NCBI GenBank assembly: GCA_010909725.1
Contig: JAACMV010000015.1
Span: forward strand, 372,001-436,000
Reading direction: 5' to 3'
DNA from: Picochlorum sp. 'celeri'
Lineage: Eukaryota > Chlorophyta > Trebouxiophyceae
Length of the DNA: 64,000 nucleotides
A program made the position numbers and the translations under genes. The notes beneath the pieces were generated by a model, which saw only the letters and a program-made list of their open reading frames with translations, made no database searches and was not told the DNA's origin. This document shows positions 31,349-43,737 of this stretch, piece after piece (position 1 is the stretch's first letter; each line of letters starts with the position of its first letter).

Positions 31349-32632
31349 TCAATCTTCTCTCGACTCAAAATAACGAACGACGTCGCTCGCTGTGGGTCTC
31401 TCTGCTGCAACCGCGGAGAGACACATGTCAATAATCTCTCTCAAGAAATCTGGTACATTCTCAGGGACGCAAGGAATCTTGCCTTGGGACACAGCAAAGA
31501 TGATTTGAGCAAAATTTGCTGTACCCCACGGGTTTTGGCCGCTCCACATTTCAACTAGTAGTATACCGAGCGAATAAATGTCAAGAGACGGTTTTAGAGA
31601 GCCATCCATGAGCATTTCTGGTGGCATGTAGGTGACAGTTCCGAGTGTATTTGTCTTCATTGATTTGAGCCCTTGTCTGTATTTGGCTCTTCCAAAATCA
31701 TTTACTTTTGCAGTAAGGTTCCATGTGTTGTCACTTTCTGTGTCATCATTTCGTTTTTGTAACAAGACATTGTTACTGGACAAGTCTCCGTGGATAATGT
31801 CTTGGGAGTGAAGATACTCGAGGCCTCGAGCAATATCCAATGCGACGCTGCACACGATCTTTTCTTTTTCCTCGACTGATCCCACCTCAAATAACCGATC
31901 TTCGAGTACAGTATGCAGACTTCCTGCTTCGCAGAGCTCTTGCAGAATCCACATCTCACAGGAAACATCATCAATGTTGAGCTTCCCAGACAAGGATGGC
32001 CTCTGGTGAGAAATGGCAATGCACTTGTGCGTCGCCACTATATTATCATGACTGAATTGAAGATTTAGTTTGGCTTCAGAGGAAAGCTGTGTCGCTTCTT
32101 GACGTGTACAGGCTCGCAAAATTTTGGCAGCAAACGTCTGTCCATCCAAGTCTACCACATACACTTGCCCATGGCTCCCGCACCCAACCATTTTACCGAA
32201 TTGTAAACGACGAAACCAACTTACATCTGATACGTGGTTTGTAGCCTCCTCGGGAGGTTGAGAGTCTGTCTGACTTCCCAGCAACAAGGCTTGCTCCACG
32301 GAAACTGCCAAATCATCTGGAGTCATATTCTTTGCTTCTTCAGCATCAAATGCCACAAGACATGTATCCTGAATATTTCCTTCAGCTAAAAGTGTGCTTG
32401 GGTGGGTAAACCGTGTCGCAGTGGAGGTTGTCCGTAGACACGGCTCTTCCTCTTCCTCGACATGTGAAGTATCTGTAAGACTTGCTGTAGCGCCTTCGTG
32501 GCTGCAGGAGTCCAACGTTATATCGTCTGGTGTATCGATACTCTCGCAAAATGGGGTGATAAAGTCCCCGTTCCTATCAATAATCTTTTTCCAGTCGTCG
32601 TCTTCTTGGAACATCCTACCACGTTCAGGCAT
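31349..32632 (-). CDS. protein kinase, tyrosine-kinase-like (TKL) type
   Basis: 427 aa from ATG at 32632. The first 145 residues are acidic and without a recognised domain. The kinase domain spans about 150-420: glycine loop GCGSHGQVYVV, lysine in FAAKIL, catalytic loop HGDLSSNNVLL, DFGRAK, GTVTYMPPEML, and DIYSLGILLVEMWSGQNPW. The HGD in place of HRD makes it a non-RD kinase, as in many TKL members. All residues for catalysis appear present. There is no membrane segment, so it should be cytosolic. The pathway is unknown. Confidence 0.8.
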   Translation of the reverse strand: MPERGRMFQEDDDWKKIIDRNGDFITPFCESIDTPDDITLDSCSHEGATASLTDTSHVEEEEEPCLRTTSTATRFTHPSTLLAEGNIQDTCLVAFDAEEAKNMTPDDLAVSVEQALLLGSQTDSQPPEEATNHVSDVSWFRRLQFGKMVGCGSHGQVYVVDLDGQTFAAKILRACTRQEATQLSSEAKLNLQFSHDNIVATHKCIAISHQRPSLSGKLNIDDVSCEMWILQELCEAGSLHTVLEDRLFEVGSVEEKEKIVCSVALDIARGLEYLHSQDIIHGDLSSNNVLLQKRNDDTESDNTWNLTAKVNDFGRAKYRQGLKSMKTNTLGTVTYMPPEMLMDGSLKPSLDIYSLGILLVEMWSGQNPWGTANFAQIIFAVSQGKIPCVPENVPDFLREIIDMCLSAVAAERPTASDVVRYFESRED

Positions 32633-32883
32633 CAGAAGAGCCTGACTTATGACACTCTCATGGATTCATTCATATACTTTTTCGTAATTTTTAATGCTGA
32701 AGAGTGGGGGAGAGAGCCGATAAGCGGGGCAAACTGTGGCATGTGACCGCGGGGTCCAGTCGAGTCAGCATTGTCAGAGCGTTAGAAGTACCATGCAAAT
32801 AAATCTGCTGCAGACGACGGATGGTAACGGCCTGGGTGTAGATATTTGCAAGGCTGTAGATGATTATACTTACATTAGTCATG

Positions 32884-35800
32884 TTACGTCTTTTTCCTCC
32901 GACTCGAGGATGTGGACCGTGCCTTTCTTGTGCGTGATGAAGACCGTGTCGGTTTTTCATCCTCTGCATGGCGGGTGCTTGCACGGGAGGCTCTTCTTCT
33001 CGATGTTCGAGGGGCTACGCTACCACGTTCATGGTTTTCATCATCATCGTCATCATCCACGGCGTGGAGATTGCTCACTGCACATATAACCCAATATCAA
33101 AGGGTGCATTGCAATTTCAAGGCAAAAATTTAAAGAGGCATACCTTTAGATCGCCTTGGTCTTGTTGAGCGGGCCGATTTGTACACTGTGAGTGGCTCGT
33201 CGTCATCAGCATCATGATCATACACTGCCTTGCCCGCTGGTGTGTCCATATCGTCAACGCGAATCACAGACTTTGGGGCGCTGAGAATGTCTTTTCCTCT
33301 TCTGTTACGGTTCAGGTATCCTTGTGCCAGGAATATGGAAGAGACGGCAAGAGCACTGACCACAGCTGTCAATATGTGCGCTTTATTTGTGTCTATTATA
33401 TCTATAAGCAGCAACGCTGCGTGAATGGACTTGTCCTGCAAGGCTTGTGAGGTGTCATAGACCCAGGACATTGCTCTCTGTGCCATGAGTTCAATGTCAT
33501 TGGGCTGCAGGGTCCCGCGTGTTTGTTCTCCTTCCGCGACATGATGGCCTGATGCGCTCAATTCTTCCTTCTCTTCGTCTTGTTTGATGTCTTCAGCGTC
33601 GTTCACACCAGTCTCCTTGTCTTGTACTGCTGCACTGTCATCAATTGTGTCATGTGCTGGGGCATTGCTCTCCAGCATGGCCCTAAGGTCGCTGCCCTTC
33701 TCTTCCTTTTGTGAATCACGAGCAGCATTGTCTACGTCACTATTTTCTTTGGCAGGCATCTCCTCCCTTTCCTCTGGCACTGCTTTATTGTCATCAAGGG
33801 GCACCTCCTCTGTGGATTCTGGGTTTTCAACCGGCACAGGAGGCTCGAGTGTGGCTTCTACATCTTGTACATCATCATCAGTCACCGGAACGTGCTCTTC
33901 ATTGTCCTGCAACAAGCCGTACTCGTGATCAGGAAGGCCACCATCATATGTAGGATACTCTGGCTCATTCGAGTCCATTGTGTCATTCACATGCTCTTCT
34001 GCATTCTTCTCTTCGTCATGAGGCATGGGTTCTGAATCCTGATCAAAATGAGTATCTTCTTCTATCGTGTCGTTTATTTGCCTCGTGTCGAGTTCTTCGC
34101 CATAGATGGTGTCAGCCATATAATTCACATCATGTTGAGGATATTCCTCATGCGATGGATACTGCTCAGGTTCAAAGACTTCATGTGGCACTGGAGGCTC
34201 CATGATGTCACTTAAATACTGCTCCATGATGTCAGGCTCTGCCATTGAAGCGTTGTGATCCTTTTCCTCCTCGTCCTCCTCTTGCCCAGGCAATTTTTCA
34301 GTGACGTTCAAGCTGTCGTCTTCATCCATATATAGGTGCTGGTCTTCTTCATAATGATTATCTTCATCATGCATCACTTTCTGTAAATCAACGTCAACTT
34401 CTTCGCCTTGCTTCACTTTCAAAAATTCCTCGAAACTGGACGTCCAGCAGAGGATGATGTTCCGGGACAGATTAACAATGCTTCCACTATTGAATGATGT
34501 CCTGGCAGTGCAGATCGCAAAGTCCTTTCCACCATGTATCAGCAGCGATATATTGTCTTTGGCATTCATGGCCTTCTCTCGCATCCATCCTTGCAGGAAC
34601 TGAAGATTCCATAGATTACCTGATTGCACTACCGATTTTGTTGCATGAGCAACTTGCATGGTTTGAGACACAGAAGACTTCATCATTCCAGGAATCGACC
34701 TATAGAAGGATAACGTGCATTCTTTTGAAACTGTTCCAAGCATTAGAGATGCATGCACAGATGATTTGGCCCAGCGGCACATGATACTAGAGGAGCTACA
34801 AGTCAACCTGGACTCTGTACTATCCCATGCACTCTGTGAGGCCTGTGTAAACACGTTGAAACAATTCTCTATTGTTTCGATATAAGGGTGCACGCTGCTC
34901 TCTGGTGGATACTGTGAATGAAGCATTCCTCTGAATTTGACAGGCTCTACCAATGCATATCCGGTCAAACCTGACTGGAACAAGGCACCAGCAACTGTAA
35001 TGTGCATCATGATCCAAGATGGGTGTACGACCAACACTGTCAGGAAGAGCATTTGTAGAAAAATCACACGCTTTCTGAACAGGAAAAATCCCTTTCTTCT
35101 CTTGGTATATGGGCGGGATTTGATATGCTCATGTTCAGTTTCTGGTGACTGCATATGTGACTCCCCACCAACAAACTGTGATGGTGGTCCTGTTGACTCG
35201 ATACCTGGCTCTCCTCCCATAAACTGAGACGGTGGAGGTGGCTGTAATGCCTGTCCGTGAGACTCTCCTTCCAAAAAATGTGATGAAGGCGGGCCATTTG
35301 ACTGCATAGTCGATTCTCCACCCATAAACTGTGATGGTGGCTCAAATGCTTGAGGCCCTTGATGTCCATCAAATCGTGTTGGCTCGTGAGTAGCAGGTTG
35401 CTGATAGCCAAGTGCCTCATGACTTCCAGCATGAGACATAGGAAACAATGGAGGGGCATTTGTCTGTTGCGCTGGTTCCTGATCATGTGAGTGCATACTG
35501 GCAACATCAACAGAAGGGGCCTCGCTCTCAGCCATGGCAGGAACCCTATTCGTATGAGCTACTGCATCAAGAGACATGTTTAAATTGATTTTTTTCCTGT
35601 GCTTCTCGTAGCCTTCTGTTCCTTTTGCATAGAGTGCTCTCAATGGGGACTCTTTTGCAATAGCTGGCGGTGGCATTTTAGTAGGCCTATGGCTTGTTCC
35701 CTGACTCGCATCCCCTGCGAGGTGAGATCCTTGCCCATCATGCTCTGTATGATGCTCGCGTACTTCGAACATTTCTCTATTATTATTATCATCCCCATGC

Positions 35801-36456
35801 TGCTCCTGATGTGCATACTGCTGCTCCTGATGTGCATACTGTTCCTGCTGCACAAACTGCTGCTCCTGCTGCATATACTGCTGTTCCTCATGCAGAAGAT
35901 ATTGTTCCTGGTTCGAGTACTGTTGCGAGTCGAATACGTCTTGCGCGGACTCTACTGTCTGAGAGACTGGCTGATCAAAGCGTGGTGGCTCGCCCACCTC
36001 GCTCGCATTCGCCACAGGTGGCCCAACATTCCCAGGCACTCCAGGGGGTGCATCAAATGACGATCTCGTATTCCAGCTCCCACTCTGCAGACTAGAGGTT
36101 CTGCTGACATGTACATCTTGCTGCTGCATCGAAGGAGCAGCACGCGGGGGCTTTCCCATCATTGTTGGCACTTTTGATGGAGGCCACATGGGAGGAGGGA
36201 TCCCTCCTCCCGTGGAGCTCGCACTTCCAGGACCCGGAATCTTACTCATACCCTGCTTTCCCATAAATTGACCGGGAAGACCCATCATTGGAGGCGGTGG
36301 AGGTGGTGGCGGTGCACCAAAATCCATCCCATGCGACTCACCTGTTCCAGGCACCACAGAGGACGGGCCTGTTGTACCAGTCATACTGTTGGGTCGCGGA
36401 GACTCCGGGTCGTAATCACCCACAGCCGGATTCTGATACAATTCATTCCCAAGCAT
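32884..36456 (-). CDS. large proline/glutamine-rich and acidic membrane protein of unknown function
   Basis: Two exons, complement(join(32884..33077, 33144..36456)), 1,168 aa; the splice (gtatgcc...tgtgcag) replaces an early stop by a basic and acidic tail. I do not recognise the family. In order: a Pro run (about 49-56), a Gln/Glu repeat zone (about 177-221, QYxxQEQ units), several PPSQFMGGE units (about 370-435), a basic block RPYTKRRKGFFLFRKR, a hydrophobic region at about 463-495, a Cys-containing part (about 500-650), a long acidic disordered stretch (about 650-1000), a second membrane segment (about 1023-1045) and a tail with an Asp run and an Arg/Ser-rich end. Two membrane spans with cytosolic or nuclear disordered ends are the simplest reading. 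It may be lineage-specific. Confidence 0.7.
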
Positions 36457-36834
36457 GTTTATTCCATCTACACTGGTACTCGTGTCCCTGTCAACAAACC
36501 AACGAACAAATCAGACGTTCAACAGTCAAGAGTGTTGCTCAACTGCAAGACAGAATATACCGAATTGAGACTATTTTAGTTCAATTTGTATTTCAATATA
36601 TTCAATAGCATGCGTTGTAAAGGCTATCAGTGTGAAATCTCCACTGATCGGATCACTCTCAAGTAGAAAAGTAACGCTTTCTATTGGCAGAACGCACCTG
36701 TGATGAAATTTCATTCACAATCCGGTATCAATAAATAAAATTTAATAATATTTGCTGTTACATGCGGCTGGAAGCAACTTGAATGAATGTCAATGTCCAT
36801 GGGCAAGGGCTGGTATTTGTGGAGGGTCTCTCTT
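36457..36834. other. intergenic region, no gene seen
   Basis: 378 bases between the start of the large membrane protein gene and the stop of the small secreted protein gene, both on the minus strand. No coding character and no recognisable element apart from AT-rich stretches near 36725-36760 that could serve the upstream gene's 3' end. Confidence 0.4.
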
Positions 36835-37293
36835 TCATTTTAAGGACTGTTCCATCAGAATCTCTTCTGTTCGCCTGGCCATGCGCAGCACCGTTTGAAG
36901 GTATACGTCATTACGCTCTGTTCGTCGAATCCATTTGAGAATGGCTGATTGATCAGTTGGATCAAGGTCTTTGGGCCAGCAGGTGTATGCATGTTGCATG
37001 TCTCCATCCTGAACATGGACCTTGGGTGTAGCAGTCCCTGTGCAGCACTGTCGTGCTATGCATTGGACGCCCAGGTTCTTCTTCTTACAATGTGGGTTTG
37101 TTTCGTCCATCCCAAAATACATAGAATATGATTCTCTAGATATACGAGGGGGGTCGTGTCCAATAGATGAGGACATGTCCTGCAACCATGGTGCCCCAAG
37201 TTGACCAGGAGTGACAACAATGTTGAATGTCAACAAAGGCCACAAAATGATACGTCGTGACAAAAATACAAGCGTTACATGCAGCGTGTACAT
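36835..37293 (-). CDS. small cysteine-containing secreted protein, unknown
   Basis: 152 aa from ATG at 37293. The frame is open further upstream but would overlap MSI1, so I choose this ATG, 16 bases after the MSI1 stop. The first 35 residues look like a signal peptide or anchor (LHVTLVFLSRR then ILWPLLTFNIVV). The mature part has five cysteines (HCKKK, VQCIARQCC, YTCWP) and a helical C-terminal end (DVYLQTVLRMARRTEEIL). No family recognised. The very short gap to MSI1 on the same strand is odd; the 5' end may be alternatively placed. Confidence 0.5.
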   Translation of the reverse strand: MYTLHVTLVFLSRRIILWPLLTFNIVVTPGQLGAPWLQDMSSSIGHDPPRISRESYSMYFGMDETNPHCKKKNLGVQCIARQCCTGTATPKVHVQDGDMQHAYTCWPKDLDPTDQSAILKWIRRTERNDVYLQTVLRMARRTEEILMEQSLK

Positions 37294-37309
37294 CTTTCTT
37301 TCATAGTCA

Positions 37310-38620
<1,311 letters not shown>

Positions 38621-38969
38621 CACTGTCCCTGATCTGCGCAGTCTGCTGTCACTGTATCACACAGGTATGGATGTTGAAGAATGCTGGAAATTCGAATCAA
38701 TTCAACTCCGACTCGATCGATTCTAGCACCAAGGAGAGCCTCTTTGCCTCTTCTTTCCTTCCTTTGATATTTTTACGAATGTAAAAGGCGATTTGATTTC
38801 CTTTTACCAGCGACGAGTGGATGCACTGCATCCTCATCATCATCAGGGGACGTCCCCCAATGATTGGCGGACGTGTCTTTAATATTCTAAACACGGACTT
38901 TGTCTCTGCGGGAATCGATGACATAGTCGCCAGTCATCTTGCATTGAATTCATATAATTATTGGGAGGC
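38621..38969. promoter_or_regulatory. divergent promoter region, MSI1 and cytochrome c heme lyase
   Basis: 349 bases between divergent start codons. No coding character. A short inverted repeat around 38847-38873 (ggacgtcccccaatgattggcggacgtgtc region) is the only visible structure. Confidence 0.4.
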
Positions 38970-39806
38970 ATGGGAAATGCAGCCAGTTCACCATGCATGG
39001 AGGAGGCGTGTCGCTCTGACACCTCTCCTGCTGCTTCCTCTCAACAAGAGCAACAGCAGCAGCAGCGCGATGCGCGGCGGCGAGAAGCGTCTTCAGTGAG
39101 TTACAATGTATATAATCAAGTCATACAAGAAAAAAGCCAGGAGGATGGGACGACAAGGAGGAGGGAAGACCTACTGGACCCCAGAAATAACATGCCCCTG
39201 CAGGCCAATCAAGAGCCTTGCCCAGGACAGAAGGAATTGCTCTCTACGGATCGCATCCAGTCCAACATACCAAAAGGAGGGACGGACACAACGTGGCTCT
39301 ACCCATCTCCTCAAATGTTTTACAATGCATTGAAGCGAAAAGGCAAGGGGGATGATGTCGAAGAAAAAGACATGGAGTCTGTTGTAGCAGCCCACAATAC
39401 CATGAATGAAATCACGTGGCAGCATGTCTGGGCCTGGGAGCAGCTTCATAGAAATTCATGCCCAAATCCATCACTCCTGCGGTTTCTAGGAAGGCCTGAT
39501 GATTTGAGTCCGTTGGCTCGTATCCGAACATGGTTTGGTGGACCCAGTCCCTTTGACAGGCATGATTGGTATGTCGATAGGTGTGGGACAGAGGTTCGAT
39601 ACGTCATTGACTTTTATTTTGATGAAGACAAGGCCGGCTCAACCGATGCCTTTGAAATTGTTGTTAGACCAGCGCTAGATTCCCCAGGGGCAGCATTAGA
39701 TCGAGTCAAAATGCAGATTTACAAGACATGTGCCAAATATGGTGTGCCCTGTCCCATCACAGGGACAACAACCGCACATGCATCGCAGGATCACGCACGT
39801 GGATAG
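38970..39806 (+). CDS. HCCS: holocytochrome c synthase (cytochrome c heme lyase)
   Basis: 278 aa, intronless, ATG at 38970; a TTG nine bases upstream is ignored. The N-terminal part has an SPC heme-regulatory-type motif and a Gln/Arg-rich linker. The conserved core begins with WLYPSPQMFYNALKRKGK and continues through VVAAHNTMNEITWQHVWAWE, with the heme-ligand His region, LLRFLGRPDDLSPLARI, PFDRHDWYVDRCGTEVRYVIDFYFDE and a C-terminal VVRPALDSPGAALDR. It attaches heme covalently to cytochrome c in the mitochondrial intermembrane space (System III). System III occurs in animals, fungi and green algae, while land plant mitochondria use System I. Confidence 0.95.
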   Translation: MGNAASSPCMEEACRSDTSPAASSQQEQQQQQRDARRREASSVSYNVYNQVIQEKSQEDGTTRRREDLLDPRNNMPLQANQEPCPGQKELLSTDRIQSNIPKGGTDTTWLYPSPQMFYNALKRKGKGDDVEEKDMESVVAAHNTMNEITWQHVWAWEQLHRNSCPNPSLLRFLGRPDDLSPLARIRTWFGGPSPFDRHDWYVDRCGTEVRYVIDFYFDEDKAGSTDAFEIVVRPALDSPGAALDRVKMQIYKTCAKYGVPCPITGTTTAHASQDHARG

Positions 39807-40021
39807 CTGTCATCCTATGGATACAAACTCAGGGCCTCTCCTTGCAAGCTTGGACAATATAATAATAATGCAATCATGGTGTGAAGATGAAGATGGAGCT
39901 TCCTTGCCGTACTTGTAATCTTCCACATTCCCGCTGTTCTGTTACTTTTCATTCAAATACTTTTATTATTCCAGTAATAGTTGATAGTTACGGTGTCTGT
40001 TGCGTGTGTGGTTGATCAGGA

Positions 40022-41160
40022 ATGGGCCCGACGAGATTGTCAACGTGGCTGAGCCATTCCCGGTCTGTGGCGAGGAAGAGCGCGTTCGTGATCCTATTGA
40101 TACTTTTCATAGCTAGTAAACATGTTTCAGGCATGGAACAGGCATATATAGAGGATGCGGAAAGGTTTCCTGGGTGGAAGGGAGAATTGCCCAATTCGTT
40201 CCATGTCAAAGTGGATGACTCCGTTGGATATAAAGAAGGAGAAAATGTACGATTGTATTTTTTAGCTTTGTTATCATGCCATTGGATTGAGTCATTGCTG
40301 ACCTAACACGGTGACTGTATTGTGTTCTGCAGGAGGTATGGAGAGGGCGTATTGAGCAGCTGTCTTGGTCGCCGAGAGCCTATGTGTTGCATAATTTCCT
40401 TTCTGATGAAGAGTGTGATCACCTGATCAGCCTTGGGAAGGGATCGTTGCACAAGTCGTCAGTGGTCAACTCAAAGACTGGTGGGTCCATGGACTCGGAT
40501 GTGCGGACGTCCTCTGGCACGTTTCTGAGGCAGCATGAGGATGATGTGGTGACTGCGATTGAGAAGCGTATTGCGACGGTTACCATGCTTCCAGAGGAGA
40601 ATGGAGAGTCTTTGCAGTTGCTGCGATATGTGGATGGGCAGAAGTATGAGCCCCATACTGATTATTTCCATGACAAGGTGAACACGGATGTGTCTCATGG
40701 AGGTCAGCGGATTGCGACAGTGTTGATGTATCTTTCGACACCTGAAGAGGGTGGTGAAACTGTGTTTCCGCATGCAGAGCCAAAGGTGGAAGGAGATGAA
40801 TGGTCTGAATGTGCCAAGAAGGGGTTGGCTGTCAAGGCGAAGAAGGGGAATGCGCTCTTCTTTTACTCTCTCAAGCCTGATGGGAAGGGGGATGTGCGCA
40901 GTACGCATGGAAGCTGTCCTACGTTGAAGGGAGAGAAGTACAGTGCTACAAAGTGGATACATGTGGGTCCATTTCATGTCGGTGGTGGGGTGAAGGTGTC
41001 TTCAAAGCTGGATTGTGTTGATACTGATGATAATTGTGAAGAATGGGCTACTATTGGTGAGTGTGACAAGAACCCAGAGTTTATGAGGTCAGCATGCCCC
41101 AAGTCCTGTAATCAGTGCAAGAAGAAGGCATTTGGGAGAAAAGCGGGTGGTGTTGTATAA
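40022..41160 (+). CDS. prolyl 4-hydroxylase with C-terminal ShKT domain
   Basis: Two exons, join(40022..40246, 40333..41160), 350 aa. The junction joins KEGEN to EVWRGRIEQLSW. A signal anchor lies at about 20-38 (SAFVILLILFIASKHVSG). The 2-oxoglutarate/Fe(II) domain spans about 100-295: VLHNFLSDEECDHLI start, iron ligands His183 and Asp185 (EPHTDYF), distal His267 (STHGSCP) and a 2OG-binding Lys in GEKYSATKW. A six-cysteine ShKT domain ends the protein (DCVDTDDNCEEWATIGEC...CNQCKKK). It hydroxylates proline in secreted wall glycoproteins in the ER or Golgi. Algal and plant P4Hs often have this ShKT tail. Confidence 0.95.
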
Positions 41161-41389
41161 ATGTACATATATATCTTGGAGTATACTGTGTTATTTGTTT
41201 GTAAAGTTTTTATTTCGAAAAACGATCTGAAAAGAAAATTCTTCTTTTATTGAGTGAGAAGAAATGAAGAGATATGGAATTCTGCAATGTCCACGCATAT
41301 TGTATGTCAAAGACTGTGTTACAGAGCTCTACTCTGAAAACATGCAATAATTCTTCTTGTCATGTCGACTGAAGTCACTCGAGGAATGT

Positions 41390-42241
41390 TTAGTCACCAC
41401 ATTTTCCGAGAATTTCATTATTTTTGTACGCCAATTGACTGTCTGGAGTTGATTTGTCGCCGCACTTGTACCCTTCAAGGGATTTGATAAAGGTGCATGA
41501 TCGTGTAGTCTTGCCACTTGTGCCATATGGACATTTGCAGAACCAGCCCAAGTCTTCTTCTTTACCCTTCAGATCTGGGAATCCATCCTTGGTATCTGGA
41601 AGGCCAATCACTTCTCCTGGTGAGAAGTCTGGGTTGACTCGTACAAAGGAAAGATTTGTCTTACTCTTGCCTCTTGGCTCGAGTTGTGACGTGAATGCTT
41701 TCAAAGGAACCAAAAAGCCATCTGCAGTTTCAGGATATGTGATCCCTTGCTTCTCCAGTTTTGCCATTGTATTTTTACTGCAGGGGACATCAATGGTGAA
41801 TTGAATCAAAATCTGGTCGATGAAATCATCGTCATTTCCTTCCCCACCAATGCTTCCGCATGCATTTCTCACAACAATACTGTTCAATACATCCTGAGTC
41901 TTTGGGTTGCAAGCTTTGATTACTGGATCATTCGAGTCCATGGGCTTCTCCATCTCCCCTTTCTTTCCTTTCAAGAATTCTTTCGCTGCTTGCCGACTCA
42001 AATCTGTGATGACTGGATACGACTTGTCGATTCTGCCCCAATACGAATACCCTGATCCACCTTCCACATGATACTCACGGGAGCACCCAAAGGTGCAGAA
42101 CCGCTTACTGTTCTTGTTGTCGTACGGTATAATTTTTGGGTATCTTCCTTCTGAGTTGTGGAGAAGATCTCTCGCGGAAGAAACCCTGAAAAAACAAAGC
42201 ACAACAAGGGCCGCGGCCCACATAATGTTCTGGACCAACAT
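41390..42241 (-). CDS. secreted cysteine-containing protein, unknown
   Basis: 283 aa from ATG at 42241. A clear signal peptide (MWAAALVVLCFFRVSSA, cleavage near residue 23) is followed by a hydrophilic chain with about ten cysteines (FCTFGC, KAC, NAC, VPC, FCKC, SCTF, KCGD, KCGD). No membrane segment or anchor is seen. I do not recognise the family; the short CKCPYGTSGKTTRSC block is reminiscent of a disulfide-bonded extracellular fold. It is likely a wall or extracellular protein. It converges on the prolyl hydroxylase gene with 229 bases between stops. Confidence 0.7.
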   Translation of the reverse strand: MLVQNIMWAAALVVLCFFRVSSARDLLHNSEGRYPKIIPYDNKNSKRFCTFGCSREYHVEGGSGYSYWGRIDKSYPVITDLSRQAAKEFLKGKKGEMEKPMDSNDPVIKACNPKTQDVLNSIVVRNACGSIGGEGNDDDFIDQILIQFTIDVPCSKNTMAKLEKQGITYPETADGFLVPLKAFTSQLEPRGKSKTNLSFVRVNPDFSPGEVIGLPDTKDGFPDLKGKEEDLGWFCKCPYGTSGKTTRSCTFIKSLEGYKCGDKSTPDSQLAYKNNEILGKCGD

Positions 42242-42398
42242 GATACGATGCCAGGCAAAGATGGAGTCTTTTATTGCAGATTGGTTGATAAATTGATCCG
42301 TGATTCAATTAAATATATTTTATATGAGTACGCAGATATAAATAAGCGATCCAGCAATCGCGCCCATCAATCAAGAGGCAAGACTGCCTTCTTTCCCC

Positions 42399-43406
42399 TT
42401 AGATGGGAATCTTTTTTGAAAATCCTAGCTGAGAGAGAACATGGGTCGGTCCGAGTCGCTTCATCTCATCAATCTCTTCTTGTCGGGCCAGAAAGAAACT
42501 ACCTGCAAATCCCATGGAATTACAGCTTACAGACTCGATATACTCCCGGCTGCGAGGTGCAATCATGATGTATTTTTGAGTGAGAATCAGATTGTATGAA
42601 TCTCCCACATCTCCATCCCAGCCACGACCTTCTAACCGTGTTTTCAAGTCTGCTAGAATATCAACATACGCCTTGTGTATATCCTCTATAGTCATATGGG
42701 GATGAATGGCTACGATTCCATGAATGAATGGCAGTTTCGCCACCTCCATCACGCTCCCATCGGTTGCACAACTCTTCTCAAGACTCTGACAAATCACAGA
42801 TTCAAAGGGTGGCTCTACCGAAACCGAATCATCCATATATGCCAATGGCATTGGTACACACTGAATATGCTTGTGCGGCTGACTCGCTCCAGAAATACTC
42901 CCACAGTTGAAAAAGGCCATCCCTCCTGGACCAGGCATACCCTGAACAACCTCCCATGTTGCAGCAATATCCTCCCGCGTCAACGGCTCCTCTTGCTCTA
43001 CGAATTCATTCGTGATAATAATAACATGATGGGGAGTGATATTAAATTTATTTAATACAAGACTGTGCGTATCTGACAGCTGACACACAAACAGGTCTTG
43101 ATCAGGAGGAAGAAAGGGATTTTTCCACTCCTTCTCTTTCGTCTTTGCTTTAGGCTTGTCTCGCAAATTCCGCGCAATTTTCAAAATGTAGTTGAATGAC
43201 TCATCTTGATAGATTTCTGTTCTTGTCTCTGTAAATCTAGAAGCACCTTTTTCTTGAGCTTGGTCATAGGTGGAACAGATATCCCTCCAGAGGGAAGAAG
43301 AACCTGTGTCACCCCCCGTTGACATGGCCTGTACTACCGCAGCCTTTTTCTTAATCACTGAATGCGTGTTACTATGTAGACGAGATTGAACCACGCGGAT
43401 CATCAT
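42399..43406 (-). CDS. Ap4A phosphorylase / ATP adenylyltransferase-like protein
   Basis: 335 aa from the ATG at 43406; the open frame extends to a TTG at 43445, which I ignore. The N-terminal 27 residues are basic and Ser-rich (MMIRVVQSRLHSNTHSVIKKK), like an organelle presequence; a second Met follows at 28. The core resembles yeast Apa1/Apa2: NPFLPPDQDLFVCQLS, HHVIIITNEFVEQEEPL, the HIT-superfamily site SQPHKHIQCVPMP, and a C-terminal domain with YNLILTQKYIMIAPRSREY and GFAGSFFLARQ. These enzymes split diadenosine tetraphosphate with phosphate to ADP and ATP. It is divergent from ATM with 331 bases between. Confidence 0.88.
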   Translation of the reverse strand: MMIRVVQSRLHSNTHSVIKKKAAVVQAMSTGGDTGSSSLWRDICSTYDQAQEKGASRFTETRTEIYQDESFNYILKIARNLRDKPKAKTKEKEWKNPFLPPDQDLFVCQLSDTHSLVLNKFNITPHHVIIITNEFVEQEEPLTREDIAATWEVVQGMPGPGGMAFFNCGSISGASQPHKHIQCVPMPLAYMDDSVSVEPPFESVICQSLEKSCATDGSVMEVAKLPFIHGIVAIHPHMTIEDIHKAYVDILADLKTRLEGRGWDGDVGDSYNLILTQKYIMIAPRSREYIESVSCNSMGFAGSFFLARQEEIDEMKRLGPTHVLSQLGFSKKIPI

Positions 43407-43737
43407 CCATCGATCTTTTTCTTTCCAAGTTGAAAATTTGCACAAACGTTACAGTTCTCTATGTTACGCAACGATCATGGTCCTGGAACACAGAATGGAA
43501 AGGTAGACCATGGTATATTTAAGAAAAAAGGGCAATTAGCTACGAGGAGTTCATCCATCAACCAAGAGTATCTGTGAAACTGAGAGAAATCCAAAAAGAA
43601 TTCCGTAAATAGAAGAATAGAACTGTCCGTTTTGAGAGAGCCCAATTCATCCGATGATCCATTCGTAATTTAGACTGAAAATTCATAGATAGGGATCTGT
43701 ATATGAAATACGGTCGAGAGCCGGACACGGTGCGACC
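43407..43737. promoter_or_regulatory. divergent promoter region, Ap4A phosphorylase and ATM
   Basis: 331 bases between divergent start codons. The frames inside are short and random-looking. No named element is visible. Confidence 0.4.
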
